This document shows, one piece after another, positions 37,029 to 44,254 of a stretch of 64,000 nt of DNA. A program made the translations under genes and the position numbers. This DNA is from an uncultured Atopobium sp. (lineage in GTDB: Bacteria; Actinomycetota; Coriobacteriia; Coriobacteriales; Atopobiaceae): the NCBI GenBank assembly GCA_937997345.1, contig CALKTD010000009.1, forward strand, positions 62,001 through 126,000. The letters run 5' to 3'. How positions within the stretch are numbered: the stretch's first letter is position 1; each line of letters opens with the position of its first letter. The notes below the pieces were generated by a model, which was given only the letters and a program-made list of their open reading frames with translations, made no database searches and was not told the origin of the DNA.

Positions 37029-38396
37029 GTGGCTGCAAAAAAGGCAAATGAAGAGGTCAAACTCTCAGATGAGCTTACTAAAATTGTTGATGATCTGGTA
37101 AGTTCTTCAAAGTCTAACGGTAGTATCAGCGAAGACGATATTCAGGTTGCCATTCGTGACGTTGACGTTAACGATGATGAGCTTTCTGATCTGTACGATT
37201 CGCTGCGCGTTAAAGGTGTAGAGATTACTACCGCATCTGAAGCAACCGTTTCTTTCGCTATTGAAGATGACGCTGTAGAGGATGATTTTTCATCCGATGA
37301 TGACTTGGATGACTCCTCTGATTTTGAAGATGAAGATGATGAAGATTTTGATGCCGCAAATGAGGCGCGTGAGGTCAAAGAGGCCCTCCGCTCTGTTTCT
37401 AAGGCAAAAGTCTCTAAGCCAAAACGTTCTTCTCGCGCTCGTGCTCGTCGCTCAGATACCACCACGGTTATGCTTACCGGCGATCCTGTCCGCATGTATC
37501 TTAAAGAGATTGGTAAGGTAGACCTGCTTACTGCATCAGAAGAGGTTCACCTTGCTATGAAGATTGAGGCAGGTACTGCAGCTTCCCAGAAGCTGGAGGA
37601 CTTTGAGGATGGCCTTATCGAGCTCAACCGTGCAGAGCAGCGCCGCCTTATGCGCATTGAGTCTGTAGGACTTGACGCTAAACAACAGCTTATTTCTGCA
37701 AACCTTCGTCTTGTTGTTTCAATTGCAAAGCGTTATGTTGGCCGCGGCATGCTGTTCCTCGATCTTATTCAAGAAGGTAACCTGGGCCTTATTCGTGCTG
37801 TCGAGAAGTTCGACTACACCAAGGGCTTTAAGTTTTCAACGTATGCTACGTGGTGGATTCGTCAGGCAATTACTCGCGCTATTGCAGATCAGGCTCGTAC
37901 TATTCGTATTCCTGTTCACATGGTAGAGACCATCAATAAGCTCATCCGTGTTCAGCGTCAGCTTCTGCAAGATCTTGGTAGAGATCCTTCTCCAGAAGAG
38001 ATTGGTGCAGAAATGGGCATGTCTCCTGACCGCGTCCGCGAGATTCAGAAGATTAGTCAGGAACCTGTCTCTCTTGAGACGCCTATTGGTGAAGAAGAAG
38101 ATTCCCAGCTTGGAGACTTTATTGAGGACTCTTCAGCTGTTGCTCCACCAGACGCAGCTTCTGATTCAATGCTTCGTGAGCAGCTTGAGCAGGTTCTTGA
38201 CGGCCTTGCTGATCGTGAGCGTAAGGTCATTAAGTTCCGCTTTGGTCTTGAGGACGGTCACCCTCGCACCCTTGAAGAGGTAGGCAAGGAGTTTGGCGTT
38301 ACGCGTGAGCGTATTCGTCAGATTGAGTCCAAGACTTTGGCAAAGCTTCGTCATCCTTCTAGGTCCGGTCGTCTTAAGGACTACATGGAGGAGTAG
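37029..38396 (+). CDS. rpoD: Primary RNA polymerase sigma factor (sigma-70, RpoD)
   Basis: RpoD is the housekeeping sigma factor. The 455-residue protein has a very acidic N-terminal region (about 70-115, runs of Asp/Glu) and a basic stretch at 125-140. Region 1.2 is PVRMYLKEIG. Region 2 is SANLRLVVSIAKRY, GNLGLIRAVEKFD and FSTYATWWIRQAI. Region 3 and region 4 (FGVTRERIRQIESKTLAKLRH) follow. The GTG start has GAAAGGA upstream. Two short inverted repeats built on CTCAT/ATGAG (36914-36966) and TATAAA at 36993 lie in the gap before it. Confidence 0.96.
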   Translation: MAAKKANEEVKLSDELTKIVDDLVSSSKSNGSISEDDIQVAIRDVDVNDDELSDLYDSLRVKGVEITTASEATVSFAIEDDAVEDDFSSDDDLDDSSDFEDEDDEDFDAANEAREVKEALRSVSKAKVSKPKRSSRARARRSDTTTVMLTGDPVRMYLKEIGKVDLLTASEEVHLAMKIEAGTAASQKLEDFEDGLIELNRAEQRRLMRIESVGLDAKQQLISANLRLVVSIAKRYVGRGMLFLDLIQEGNLGLIRAVEKFDYTKGFKFSTYATWWIRQAITRAIADQARTIRIPVHMVETINKLIRVQRQLLQDLGRDPSPEEIGAEMGMSPDRVREIQKISQEPVSLETPIGEEEDSQLGDFIEDSSAVAPPDAASDSMLREQLEQVLDGLADRERKVIKFRFGLEDGHPRTLEEVGKEFGVTRERIRQIESKTLAKLRHPSRSGRLKDYMEE

Positions 38397-38462
38397 TTTT
38401 TTAGTTTAGGTATGCGAAAGATTGTGCAAGAGGAATTTGAATAAATTTTTTCTAAATAATGC

Positions 38463-38491
38463 TTGCATGGTTTGGAATGTCTCTCTATACT
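38463..38491 (+). promoter_or_regulatory. Promoter of tRNA-Asn
   Basis: TTGCAT (38463-38468) and TATACT (38486-38491) are separated by 17 bases. The predicted start near 38498 is 20 bases before the mature tRNA. Confidence 0.75.
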
Positions 38492-38517
38492 TAAACACCG
38501 CTGAGAAGCACACATAT

Positions 38518-38592
38518 TCCCCGATGGCGCAGCGGTAGCGCAGCTGACTGTTAATCAGCGTGTCGCAGGTTCGAATCCTGCTCGGGGAGCCA
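38518..38592 (+). tRNA. tRNA-Asn (anticodon GTT)
   Basis: The cloverleaf is complete. The acceptor stem TCCCCGA (38518-38524) pairs with TCGGGGA (38582-38588). The anticodon arm is GCTGA-CTGTTAA-TCAGC with GTT at 38550-38552. The T arm is GCAGG-TTCGAAT-CCTGC, the discriminator is G, and CCA is encoded (38590-38592). It has its own promoter and terminator. Confidence 0.96.
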
Positions 38593-38600
38593 GAATTTTC

Positions 38601-38627
38601 AAGACCAGGCAGTGCCTGGTCTTTTTT
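38601..38627 (+). terminator. Intrinsic terminator after tRNA-Asn
   Basis: AAGACCAGGC (38601-38610) pairs perfectly with GCCTGGTCTT (38614-38623) around a 3-nt loop and runs into a T tract ending at 38627. It begins 8 bases after the tRNA CCA end. Confidence 0.92.
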
Positions 38628-38906
38628 GTTTGAAGAACTGTTCTGCTTTTCTCGTATTACCAGCTGATTTTTATTTACAGATTTGAAGAGGATGATTTTC
38701 TCGACAATTTAGTCATTTGACCGTTTTTTCTTTATTTATCCTCAAAAACTTCAAAATTGATACCGCAAAAGGTACAAAACATAACGCTTACGGTGTTTCT
38801 ACAACCGTTGAGCGACATCTCATAAAGAGCTGTGATGAGATTTGTTAACGTACTCATTAAGGTCAGTGTTATGCAAAAGGCATAACAAATGAGAAAGGTC
38901 ACTACT
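38628..38906 (+). promoter_or_regulatory. mglB upstream region
   Basis: This is an AT-rich region without a gene. A possible promoter is TTGATA (38757-38762), 17 bases, CATAAC (38780-38785). The gal operator-like site is at 38844-38860, about 60 bases downstream of that -10, where a bound repressor could act as a roadblock. A second perfect inverted repeat, GTTATGC-AAAAG-GCATAAC (38868-38886), ends just before the mglB Shine-Dalgarno site and could be an RNA hairpin or another binding site. Confidence 0.5.
38844..38860 (+). promoter_or_regulatory. Putative gal-regulon operator (mgl site)
   Basis: GTTAACGTACTCATTAA is imperfectly palindromic with TTAA at both ends. The core GTTAACGTACTCAT also occurs in front of galM, and with one change in front of the LacI-type gene. 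No other copy was noticed in the window, which points to a common regulator. Confidence 0.7.
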
Positions 38907-40190
38907 ATGGATGTGTCTCGTCGCAGTTTTCTAAAGTTCTGTGGTCTGGGCGTTCTTAGCGTTGGTGGATCTAGCGTTCTTGCAGCTTGCGCACCTAGCG
39001 AGAAAAAAGAGGATACCGCTAAAAACACAAAGGTAGAGAACAAGGATAAGCCTGTTGTCTTCTTTAACCGTCAGCCTTCCAACAGCTCAACTGGTGAACT
39101 TGATACTAACACCCTTAACTTCAACAAGGATACCTATTACGTTGGCTTTGATGCAGTTCAGGGCGCAGAGCTCCAGGGTAAGATGGTTCTTGATTACATC
39201 AAGGCTCATGCAGCTGAGCTTGATCGCAACAAGGACGGCATTATTGGTTACGTTCTTGCAATTGGTGACATTGGTCACAATGACTCTATCGCTCGTACTC
39301 GTGGTGTTCGTAAGGCACTTGGTACTGGCATTGAGAAGGATGGCAAGATTATTTCTGATCCAGTAGGTACTAACACCGATGGCTCTGCTTCTGTTGTTCA
39401 GGATGGTAAGCTTGAGGTTGGTGGCAAGTCCTATACTATCCGTGAGCTTGCTTCTCAGGAGATGAAGAATACTGCTGGTGCAACATGGGATGCTGCAACC
39501 GCTGGTAATGCAATTGCTGCTTGGTCTTCTTCCTTCGGTGATCAGATTGATGTTGTTGTTTCCAATAACGACGGTATGGGCATGTCCATCTTCAACGCAT
39601 GGTCAAAGGCTCAGAAGGTCCCAACCTTTGGTTACGACGCTAACTCTGACGCTGTTGCAGCTATTGCTGACGGCTATGCAGGCACCATTTCCCAGCACCC
39701 AGACGTTCAGGCTTACCTGACTCTCCGTCTGCTCCGCAACGCTCTTGACGGCGCTGATATCAACACCGGCATTGAGTCCGCAGACGACGCTGGCAACAAG
39801 ATTGACTCCAAGGACTACAAGTATGTTGCAGAGCAGCGTTCTTACTACGCTCTCAACCTTGCAGTTACCGTTGAGAACTACAAGGACAACCTTGACGCAA
39901 CCACTACTTACAAGGATGCTTCTGCTCAGCTGAGCGCAGACAAGCACCCAGAGAAGAAGGTTTGGCTCAACACCTACAACTCTGGCGACAACTTCCTTGG
40001 TTCAACCTATGTACCACTGCTCAAGAAATATGCTCCACTGCTCAACCTTAACGTTGAGTTCATCGCAGGCGATGGTCAGACTGAGTCCAACATTACTAAC
40101 CGTCTTGGCAACCCTGACGAGTACGATGCATTTGCATTCAACATGGTTAAGACCGACAACGGTTCTTCCTATACCCAGCTACTTAAGTAA
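38907..40190 (+). CDS. mglB: Galactose/glucose-type ABC transporter substrate-binding lipoprotein
   Basis: This is the extracellular sugar receptor for the MglAC transporter. The 427-residue protein has a signal with an exact Tat consensus (SRRSFLK, residues 4-10) and a lipobox ending at Cys28 (VLAAC), so it is predicted to be exported folded and lipid-anchored. The rest resembles periplasmic-binding protein type 1 (GYVLAIGDIGHNDSIARTRG, VVSNNDGMGMSIFNAW). Galactose is inferred from the shared operator with galM-galK-galT. The start at 38907 has AGAAAGG at the right distance; an ATG 6 codons earlier is less well placed. Confidence 0.88.
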   Translation: MDVSRRSFLKFCGLGVLSVGGSSVLAACAPSEKKEDTAKNTKVENKDKPVVFFNRQPSNSSTGELDTNTLNFNKDTYYVGFDAVQGAELQGKMVLDYIKAHAAELDRNKDGIIGYVLAIGDIGHNDSIARTRGVRKALGTGIEKDGKIISDPVGTNTDGSASVVQDGKLEVGGKSYTIRELASQEMKNTAGATWDAATAGNAIAAWSSSFGDQIDVVVSNNDGMGMSIFNAWSKAQKVPTFGYDANSDAVAAIADGYAGTISQHPDVQAYLTLRLLRNALDGADINTGIESADDAGNKIDSKDYKYVAEQRSYYALNLAVTVENYKDNLDATTTYKDASAQLSADKHPEKKVWLNTYNSGDNFLGSTYVPLLKKYAPLLNLNVEFIAGDGQTESNITNRLGNPDEYDAFAFNMVKTDNGSSYTQLLK

Positions 40191-40216
40191 TTAAGTAGTC
40201 GATAGCACGAAATAAT

Positions 40217-40247
40217 ACCGGAGGGGAGACACCTACTCTCCTCCGGT
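40217..40247 (+). terminator. Intercistronic hairpin between mglB and mglA
   Basis: A 12-bp stem pairs 40217-40228 (ACCGGAGGGGAG) with 40236-40247 (one G-T pair) around a 7-nt loop. No long T run follows. In binding-protein operons such structures usually protect the receptor mRNA and lower expression of the distal genes; that role is inferred here. Confidence 0.7.
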
Positions 40248-40294
40248 GTTCTCGCGAATAAGCGCAATAACTTAGCGAGATAAGGGGTGATTAC

Positions 40295-41803
40295 ATGGCA
40301 GATACAGAAAACGATATTGTTCTAACAATTGATGGAATGAGCAAGTCCTTTGGACGTAACCGCGTTCTGGATCACATTTCAATGAACGTACGCCGTGGAA
40401 CCGTTATGGGTCTTATGGGAGAGAACGGCGCAGGCAAATCTACCATGATGAAGTGCCTGTTTGGTACGTATCAAAAAGATGAAGGCAAGATATTTCTTGA
40501 CGGCAAAGAGGTTAATTTCTCTGGACCAAAAGACGCACTTGAGAATGGCGTCGCAATGGTTCACCAGGAGCTTAACCAGTGCCTTGATAGAAATGTTGTA
40601 GATAACTTGTTCCTTGGTCGCTATCCCGTTAATGCAATGGGTGTTGTCGACGAGGGACGCATGAAAAAAGAGGCTAACGAGCTCTTCAGGCGTCTTGGTA
40701 TGACCGTAGACCTGACACAGCCTATGAAGAACATGTCAGTTTCTCAGCGTCAGATGTGTGAGATTGCAAAGGCAATTTCTTACAACGCTAAGATTATTGT
40801 TCTTGATGAGCCTACTTCTTCACTTATGACTCAAGAGGTTGAGAAACTCTTTGAGATGATTCACATGCTCAAAGAGCAGGGAATTTCTTTGGTCTACATC
40901 TCTCACAAGATGGATGAGATCTTTGAGATTTGCGACGACATTTCAGTTCTTCGTGACGGTAAGCTTGTTATGACCAAGCGCTCAAATGAAACCAACATGA
41001 ATGAGCTTATCTCTGCAATGGTCGGTCGCTCACTTGAGAACCGCTTCCCAGATGTTACTAACACACCTGGTAAGACATATCTTTCTATTCAGCACCTTTC
41101 AACTAAATATGAGCCATACCTTCAGGACGTCACCTTTGATGTAAAGAAGGGTGAGATTTTTGGTCTGTATGGTCTTGTCGGCGCTGGTAGAACTGAGCTT
41201 CTGGAAACAATCTTTGGTGTAAGAACCAGAGCTGCCGGTCGTGTCTACGTCAACGAGCACCTTATGAACTTCTCGACAGCTGCAGAGGCAATGGATCACG
41301 GTTTTGCCATGATTACCGAGGAGCGTAAGGCAAACGGTCTGTTCCTTAAGGGTGACCTGACGTTTAACACAACCATTGCAAACTTGAACCAGTACAAGGC
41401 TGGTCCAATCCTTTCTGATCCTAAGATGACTAAGGCTACCGTCAACGAGCTCAAGGTTATGAATACCAAGGCTCAGGGTCCATCAGATTTGATTTCAAGT
41501 CTTTCTGGTGGTAACCAGCAGAAAGTCATTTTTGGTAAATGGCTTGAGCGCTATCCTCAGGTTTTTCTGATGGACGAGCCTACTCGTGGTATTGATGTTG
41601 GTGCTAAATATGAGATCTACCAGCTCATTATTGATATGGCTAAGAGCGGTACCACTATTATTGTAGTCTCTTCGGAGATGCCAGAGATTCTGGGAATTAC
41701 CAACCGTATTGGCGTTATGTCAAACGGTAGACTCTCGGGCATCGTAAATACCAACGAGACAAATCAAGAAGAACTCCTGCGCCTCAGCGCAAAGTACCTG
41801 TAG
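40295..41803 (+). CDS. mglA: Sugar ABC transporter ATPase (duplicated)
   Basis: This is the energising subunit of the galactose/methylgalactoside-type importer. The 502-residue protein has two ATPase halves. The first has Walker A GENGAGKST near residue 44, signature MSVSQRQM and Walker B IIVLDEPTSSL. The second, degenerate as in the family, has GLVGAGRTE near 291, LSGGNQQK and FLMDEPTRGID. AAGGGGTG precedes the ATG. It is followed after 15 bases by mglC. Confidence 0.93.
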   Translation: MADTENDIVLTIDGMSKSFGRNRVLDHISMNVRRGTVMGLMGENGAGKSTMMKCLFGTYQKDEGKIFLDGKEVNFSGPKDALENGVAMVHQELNQCLDRNVVDNLFLGRYPVNAMGVVDEGRMKKEANELFRRLGMTVDLTQPMKNMSVSQRQMCEIAKAISYNAKIIVLDEPTSSLMTQEVEKLFEMIHMLKEQGISLVYISHKMDEIFEICDDISVLRDGKLVMTKRSNETNMNELISAMVGRSLENRFPDVTNTPGKTYLSIQHLSTKYEPYLQDVTFDVKKGEIFGLYGLVGAGRTELLETIFGVRTRAAGRVYVNEHLMNFSTAAEAMDHGFAMITEERKANGLFLKGDLTFNTTIANLNQYKAGPILSDPKMTKATVNELKVMNTKAQGPSDLISSLSGGNQQKVIFGKWLERYPQVFLMDEPTRGIDVGAKYEIYQLIIDMAKSGTTIIVVSSEMPEILGITNRIGVMSNGRLSGIVNTNETNQEELLRLSAKYL

Positions 41804-41818
41804 GAGAGGATGATATAA

Positions 41819-43474
41819 ATGCCAAAAACAGGTGGATCTGTTCTGACGGCCGAGCAGGAAAAAGAGCTGCTAAAGCCTATTGATCAGAAGATTGGTTCCA
41901 TTCAGGCTCAGATTGATGAGCTTCGTGCAAATGGTACCAACAAGGTAATTTCAACACTGAGCGCAATTGAGTCTGCAAAGCGTGATAAGTCTATCTCTGC
42001 AGAAGAGCGCAACACGCTTATCGAGGGCTACAAGGCTGAGCTGGAGCTTGCCAAGAAGGTTGAGTCTGAGAATAGCGCCCAGGTCTCCCAGCTTATTGCA
42101 GAGGCCGAGACTTATCTCAAGGAGCACTACAAGAGCGAGTACTTGGAGCCTGTAAAGGCTAGCTGTGCTCTTGAGAAGGAGCAGGCTAAGCAGAACTACA
42201 CTGCTGCTCTTGAGCGCCTCAAGAAGGAGCATGAAGAGGCTATCAGCAAGACTTCTGATGCTCAGGAAATCAAGGACGAGAAGTACGTTTATAAGAACCG
42301 TCAGTTTGATGCTAAGGTCAACTATCAGAAAGACCTTCAGCGCATCAAAGACCGTGCTCATAATGCGTTCAGTCACGAGTACCACCTTATCGACCTTCTC
42401 AGGATGTCTAAGTTCACTCCACTGGAGTCTCAGGCTCAGAAGTGGGAGAACTACAAGTACACCTTTAACACCCGTTCATTCTTGCTTCAGAACGGCTTGT
42501 ACATTGTTATTCTCCTAGTGTTTATCGCTCTTTGTATCATTACTCCAGCAGTTAAGGGCACTCAGCTTCTGACATACTCCAACGTCATCAACATTCTTCA
42601 GCAGGCATCACCTCGAATGTTCCTGGCTCTTGGCGTAGCTGGCCTGATCCTGCTTACTGGTACCGACCTTTCCATTGGTCGTATGGTTGGTATGGGCATG
42701 ACCGCTTCAACCATCATCATGCACCAGGGTATCAATACTGGTCAGGTCTTTGGCATTACGTTTGACCTTACTGGTATTCCAATTCCTGTCAGAATCATCA
42801 TGGCTCTGGTTACCTGTATTGTTCTCTGCACCTGCTTTACCAGTATCGCTGGTTTCTTTACCGCTAAGTTTAAGATGCACCCATTCATCTCGACCATGGC
42901 TAACATGCTGATTATCTTTGGTATTGTTACCTATGCAACAAAGGGCGTTTCTTTTGGTGCTATCGAGCCATCTATTCCAGACATGGTCATTCCACGAATT
43001 GGTAAATTCCCATCCATCATTTTGTGGGCAATCGCAGCTATTGCTATTGTTTGGTTCATCTGGAACAAGACCACTTTTGGTAAAAACCTCTACGCTGTAG
43101 GTGGAAACCCTGAGGCAGCAGCTGTTTCTGGTATCTCAGTCTTTAGAGTTATGGTTGGCGCTTTTGTCATGGCTGGTATCCTCTACGGATTTGGTTCATG
43201 GCTCGAGTGTATGCGTATGGTCGGCTCTGGCTCTGCAGCTTACGGCCAGGGTTGGGACATGGACGCAATCGCAGCCTGCGTCGTTGGTGGCGTCTCGTTT
43301 ACTGGTGGTATTGGTAAGATCTCCGGTGTTACCGTGGGTGTTCTTATCTTCACCGCACTGACGTATGCGCTGACCATTCTTGGTATCGACACCAACCTTC
43401 AGTTTGTCTTCTCGGGCGTCATTATTCTGACCGCAGTTACCCTTGACTGCTTGAAGTACGTTCAGAAGAAGTAG
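41819..43474 (+). CDS. mglC: Sugar ABC transporter permease with long N-terminal coiled-coil extension
   Basis: This is the membrane channel of the Mgl system. The permease part (about residues 222-551) is typical of the RbsC/MglC family, with LALGVAGLILLTGTDLSIGR, AGFFTAKFKMHPFISTMANM and NPEAAAVSGISVF. Ahead of it lies a hydrophilic, Glu/Lys/Ala-rich region of about 220 residues predicted to be largely alpha-helical coiled coil, with no membrane segment. MglC relatives usually have about 330-350 residues, so this part is an addition. It is in frame without any internal start or stop to suggest two genes. Confidence 0.9.
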   Translation: MPKTGGSVLTAEQEKELLKPIDQKIGSIQAQIDELRANGTNKVISTLSAIESAKRDKSISAEERNTLIEGYKAELELAKKVESENSAQVSQLIAEAETYLKEHYKSEYLEPVKASCALEKEQAKQNYTAALERLKKEHEEAISKTSDAQEIKDEKYVYKNRQFDAKVNYQKDLQRIKDRAHNAFSHEYHLIDLLRMSKFTPLESQAQKWENYKYTFNTRSFLLQNGLYIVILLVFIALCIITPAVKGTQLLTYSNVINILQQASPRMFLALGVAGLILLTGTDLSIGRMVGMGMTASTIIMHQGINTGQVFGITFDLTGIPIPVRIIMALVTCIVLCTCFTSIAGFFTAKFKMHPFISTMANMLIIFGIVTYATKGVSFGAIEPSIPDMVIPRIGKFPSIILWAIAAIAIVWFIWNKTTFGKNLYAVGGNPEAAAVSGISVFRVMVGAFVMAGILYGFGSWLECMRMVGSGSAAYGQGWDMDAIAACVVGGVSFTGGIGKISGVTVGVLIFTALTYALTILGIDTNLQFVFSGVIILTAVTLDCLKYVQKK

Positions 43475-43499
43475 CAAGGTTCCCGCGGCGCGCAGCGCT

Positions 43500-43560
43500 C
43501 GCAGCAAGTGCGGAAACGTGGCTGCGCCGAATGCCGTAAGTGCGGAAACACAGCGGCGCA
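43500..43560 (+). repeat. Two overlapping hairpins with a shared loop motif
   Basis: CGCAGC (43500-43505) pairs with GCTGCG (43521-43526). TGCGCCG (43523-43529) pairs with CGGCGCA (43554-43560). Both loops contain AAGTGCGGAAAC (43506-43517 and 43538-43549). The two stems share four bases, so they cannot both form fully. They lie 25 bases after the mglC stop and before its terminator, so they would be in the mgl 3' UTR. Confidence 0.55.
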
Positions 43561-43607
43561 TACACAGGACCGCGAGGCGGAAAAGCGTGCTATCACGTGC
43601 TAGTTTC

Positions 43608-43639
43608 GAGGCGTCTACTTACGTAGACGCCTCTTTTTT
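43608..43639 (+). terminator. Terminator of the mgl operon
   Basis: GAGGCGTCTAC (43608-43618) pairs perfectly with GTAGACGCCTC (43623-43633) around TTAC, followed by six Ts (43634-43639). Confidence 0.92.
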
Positions 43640-43751
43640 GGCGAAAGACAGCGCTTGCACGTTAAGGAAAAGTGACTTTACGGAAAATTTACAAACTAGC
43701 TGGTAAAATGCTGTATCAATTTAGACATATGTCCTTTTAGGATTTTCACAC

Positions 43752-43981
43752 CACACCTATATCGGATAATCTGCAATTTTTGTCCCTGAGAGCACACCTA
43801 TGGTTGATATTCTGCAGTTTTAGAGAGAAATAACACACCTATGCCGGAAAATATGTTAACTATCGACAGATTATCCGACTTTACTGTGGTCGGGCTTCTC
43901 GATACATGCAGATTATCTGACGTAGGTGTTGTCAGGGAATTGAGTGGGGTTATCTGCGACAGATTATCTTACATAGGTGTG
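43752..43981. repeat. Mixed-orientation repeat array (ACACCTAT...GATAATCTG units)
   Basis: CACACCTAT occurs at 43752, 43793 and 43834, exactly 41 bases apart. In the first two units it is followed 5 to 6 bases later by GATAATCTGC or GATATTCTGC. Reverse-oriented copies end in GTAGGTGT (43922-43929) and ATAGGTGTG (43973-43981), each preceded by CAGATTATC (43910, 43960). A third CAGATTATC without the outer part is at 43867. The forward and reverse halves could fold on each other. The units are too short and too diverged for a CRISPR array, and no cas genes are present. Confidence 0.7.
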
Positions 43982-44075
43982 TTGGAAGGATCAAATCAGA
44001 ACCACATTTAATAGAATATCCGTCTTTATAGTGCTTGCACGTTGTTTAACTGTCGTGGGTTGACGGTTTAGCGAT

Positions 44076-44109
44076 AAAAACAAGAGGACCGATTTTCTCG
44101 GCCCTCTTG
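44076..44109 (-). terminator. Terminator of the galM-galK-galT operon
   Basis: On the minus strand, CAAGAGGGCCGA pairs with TCGGTCCTCTTG (12 bp, one G-U pair, 5-nt loop) and is followed by TTTTTA. It lies about 145 bases after the galT stop. Confidence 0.85.
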
Positions 44110-44254
44110 CTGGGTGATTTTACGATTGCGAGATATTCTGTAGCTCGCGGAACTACGTGTATCGCGGGTGCTGTTACTCGTGGAATGCATGAGTAGCTCG
44201 TTGTGCGCGCGTCTCGCTGTGAGCTGCGCGCGAACCTGTGGATGGCGGTAGCAG

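Larger units (their letters stand above)
43475..44254. other. Gene-free region between mglC and galT with structured repeats
   Basis: No plausible gene was found on either strand. From left to right the region holds: a GC-rich stretch with two alternative hairpins sharing the motif AAGTGCGGAAAC (43500-43560); a strong terminator (43608-43639); an AT-rich stretch; a set of forward and reverse copies of an ACACCTAT...GATAATCTGC repeat (43752-43981); and the gal operon terminator (44076-44109). A final GC-rich stretch with GCGCGCG-type inverted repeats runs up to the galT stop. GCTTGCACGTT occurs at both 43653-43663 and 44033-44043. Confidence 0.7.

Noticed and set aside
43518..43706. Small open frame after mglC
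   Set aside because: It runs through the hairpins and the mgl terminator, with no start signal and no recognisable product.
43752..43981. CRISPR array
   Set aside because: Units are in both orientations, only partly conserved, too few, and no cas genes are nearby.
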